From contig CALJXB010000319.1 in NCBI GenBank assembly GCA_937974415.1, positions 1 to 6,473 of the forward strand: 6,473 nt of DNA. The letters run 5' to 3'. The stretch comes from an uncultured Kiloniellales bacterium. Its GTDB lineage: Bacteria; Pseudomonadota; Alphaproteobacteria; Kiloniellales; JAKSDN01. The translations under genes were made by a program, and so were the position numbers. Shown one piece after another: positions 5,733 through 6,473 of the stretch (its first letter is position 1; each line of letters opens with the position of its first letter). The notes below the pieces were generated by a model. That model was given only the letters and a program-made list of their open reading frames with translations. It ran no database searches and was not told the origin of the DNA.

Positions 5733-6473
5733 ATGACGACGCCCTTCGACGACGACAAGCTGCATGAGGAATGCGGCGTCTTCGGCATCTACGGCGACGA
5801 CGACGCGGCGGCCCGCACGGCCCTGGGCCTGCACGCCCTGCAGCACCGCGGCCAGGAGGCCGCCGGGCTGGTGAGCTTCGACGGCGAGCAGTTCCACGCC
5901 CACCGGGACCAGGGCCACGTCGGCGACATCTTCTCCAGCGAAGAGGTGATTGGCCGCCTGCCGGGCCATGCCGCGATCGGCCACGTGCGCTATTCGACCA
6001 CCGGCGACACGGTCATGCGCAACGTGCAGCCGCTTTTCGCGGAGCTCAACTTCGGCGGATTCGCGCTGGCCCACAACGGCAACCTGACCAACGCCCGGGG
6101 CCTGCGCCGGGAACTGGTCCAGCGCGGCTCCTTGTTCCAGTCGACCACCGACACCGAAGTGATCATCCACCTGGTAGCAACCTCCGACGCGGGCAGTATG
6201 CTCGATCGCATGGTCGCCGCGCTGCTGCAAACCGAGGGCGCCTATTCCCTGGTGGCGCTCACCGATTCCTGCGTCATCGGCGTGCGCGACCCCTTGGGCG
6301 TGCGCCCGCTGGTGCTCGGGCGCCTCGGCGACAGCCACATCGTCACCTCGGAGACCTGCGCCCTCGATATCATCGGCGCCGACTTCGTGCGCGACGTCGA
6401 GGCCGGCGAAATGGTGGTGCTGGACGCCTCGGGCGTGCATTCCCTGCGCCCCTTCCCGTCGGTCCAGCGGCGC
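5733..6473 (+). CDS. purF: Amidophosphoribosyltransferase PurF (5' part, cut by window edge)
   Basis: Catalyses the first committed step of purine synthesis: PRPP plus glutamine gives phosphoribosylamine; cytoplasmic. The first 247 residues are present and the frame is open to the window edge, so the phosphoribosyltransferase domain is mostly missing. The visible part is the Ntn-hydrolase glutaminase domain: Cys14 in EECGVFGIYG becomes the N-terminal nucleophile after removal of a 13-residue propeptide; Arg86 in GHVRYSTTG and Asn115-Gly116 in LAHNGNLTN line the glutamine site; STTDTEVI and RDPLGVRPLVLG are further family motifs. A propeptide is typical of the Bacillus-like class, which usually also carries an iron-sulfur cluster; its cysteines would lie beyond the window. 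It starts 55 bases after cvpA, the classical cvpA-purF order; no strong Shine-Dalgarno is seen. Confidence 0.96.
   Translation, partial: MTTPFDDDKLHEECGVFGIYGDDDAAARTALGLHALQHRGQEAAGLVSFDGEQFHAHRDQGHVGDIFSSEEVIGRLPGHAAIGHVRYSTTGDTVMRNVQPLFAELNFGGFALAHNGNLTNARGLRRELVQRGSLFQSTTDTEVIIHLVATSDAGSMLDRMVAALLQTEGAYSLVALTDSCVIGVRDPLGVRPLVLGRLGDSHIVTSETCALDIIGADFVRDVEAGEMVVLDASGVHSLRPFPSVQRR

Noticed and set aside
5709..6440. 243-codon minus-strand frame opposite purF
   Set aside because: His/Val/Ala/Gly-rich antisense shadow of purF with no motif.

Overview
The window is GC-rich chromosomal DNA (roughly two-thirds G+C by eye) with every supported gene on the + strand. The gene set and order (dnaB, an mlaE-mlaF lipid ABC transporter pair, radA, cvpA, purF), the extra loops in DnaB and the propeptide-type PurF point to an alphaproteobacterium, probably of the Rhodospirillales/Kiloniellales kind. 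That placement is inferred from family knowledge, not from a search.

Layout: bases 23-1540 encode a complete replicative helicase DnaB. Bases 1541-1929 are a 389-base gap with no recognisable protein family. It holds an 18-base inverted repeat, a plausible sigma70-type promoter, a short 13-base tandem repeat, hairpins, and two tiny ORFs that run in a translational-coupling arrangement up to the next gene. Bases 1930-2703 (MlaE permease) and 2700-3557 (MlaF ATPase) overlap by 4 bases. After 49 bases comes radA (3607-5010, GTG start), then after 10 bases cvpA (5021-5677), then after 55 bases purF (5733 to the window edge, N-terminal 247 residues only).

The genes form one co-directional block, with tight junctions from mlaE to cvpA that suggest a shared transcript. 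Functionally it mixes replication (DnaB), recombination and fork repair (RadA), outer-membrane lipid asymmetry (MlaEF), an inner-membrane protein of the CvpA family, and the first committed step of purine synthesis (PurF). In many relatives, as I recall, alanine racemase (alr) sits just after dnaB; it is absent here, and the structured 389-base gap occupies that place.

I see no RNA gene, insertion sequence, CRISPR array, phage gene or defence system. The block is mostly ordinary core genome; the least explained part is the dnaB-mlaE intergenic region.
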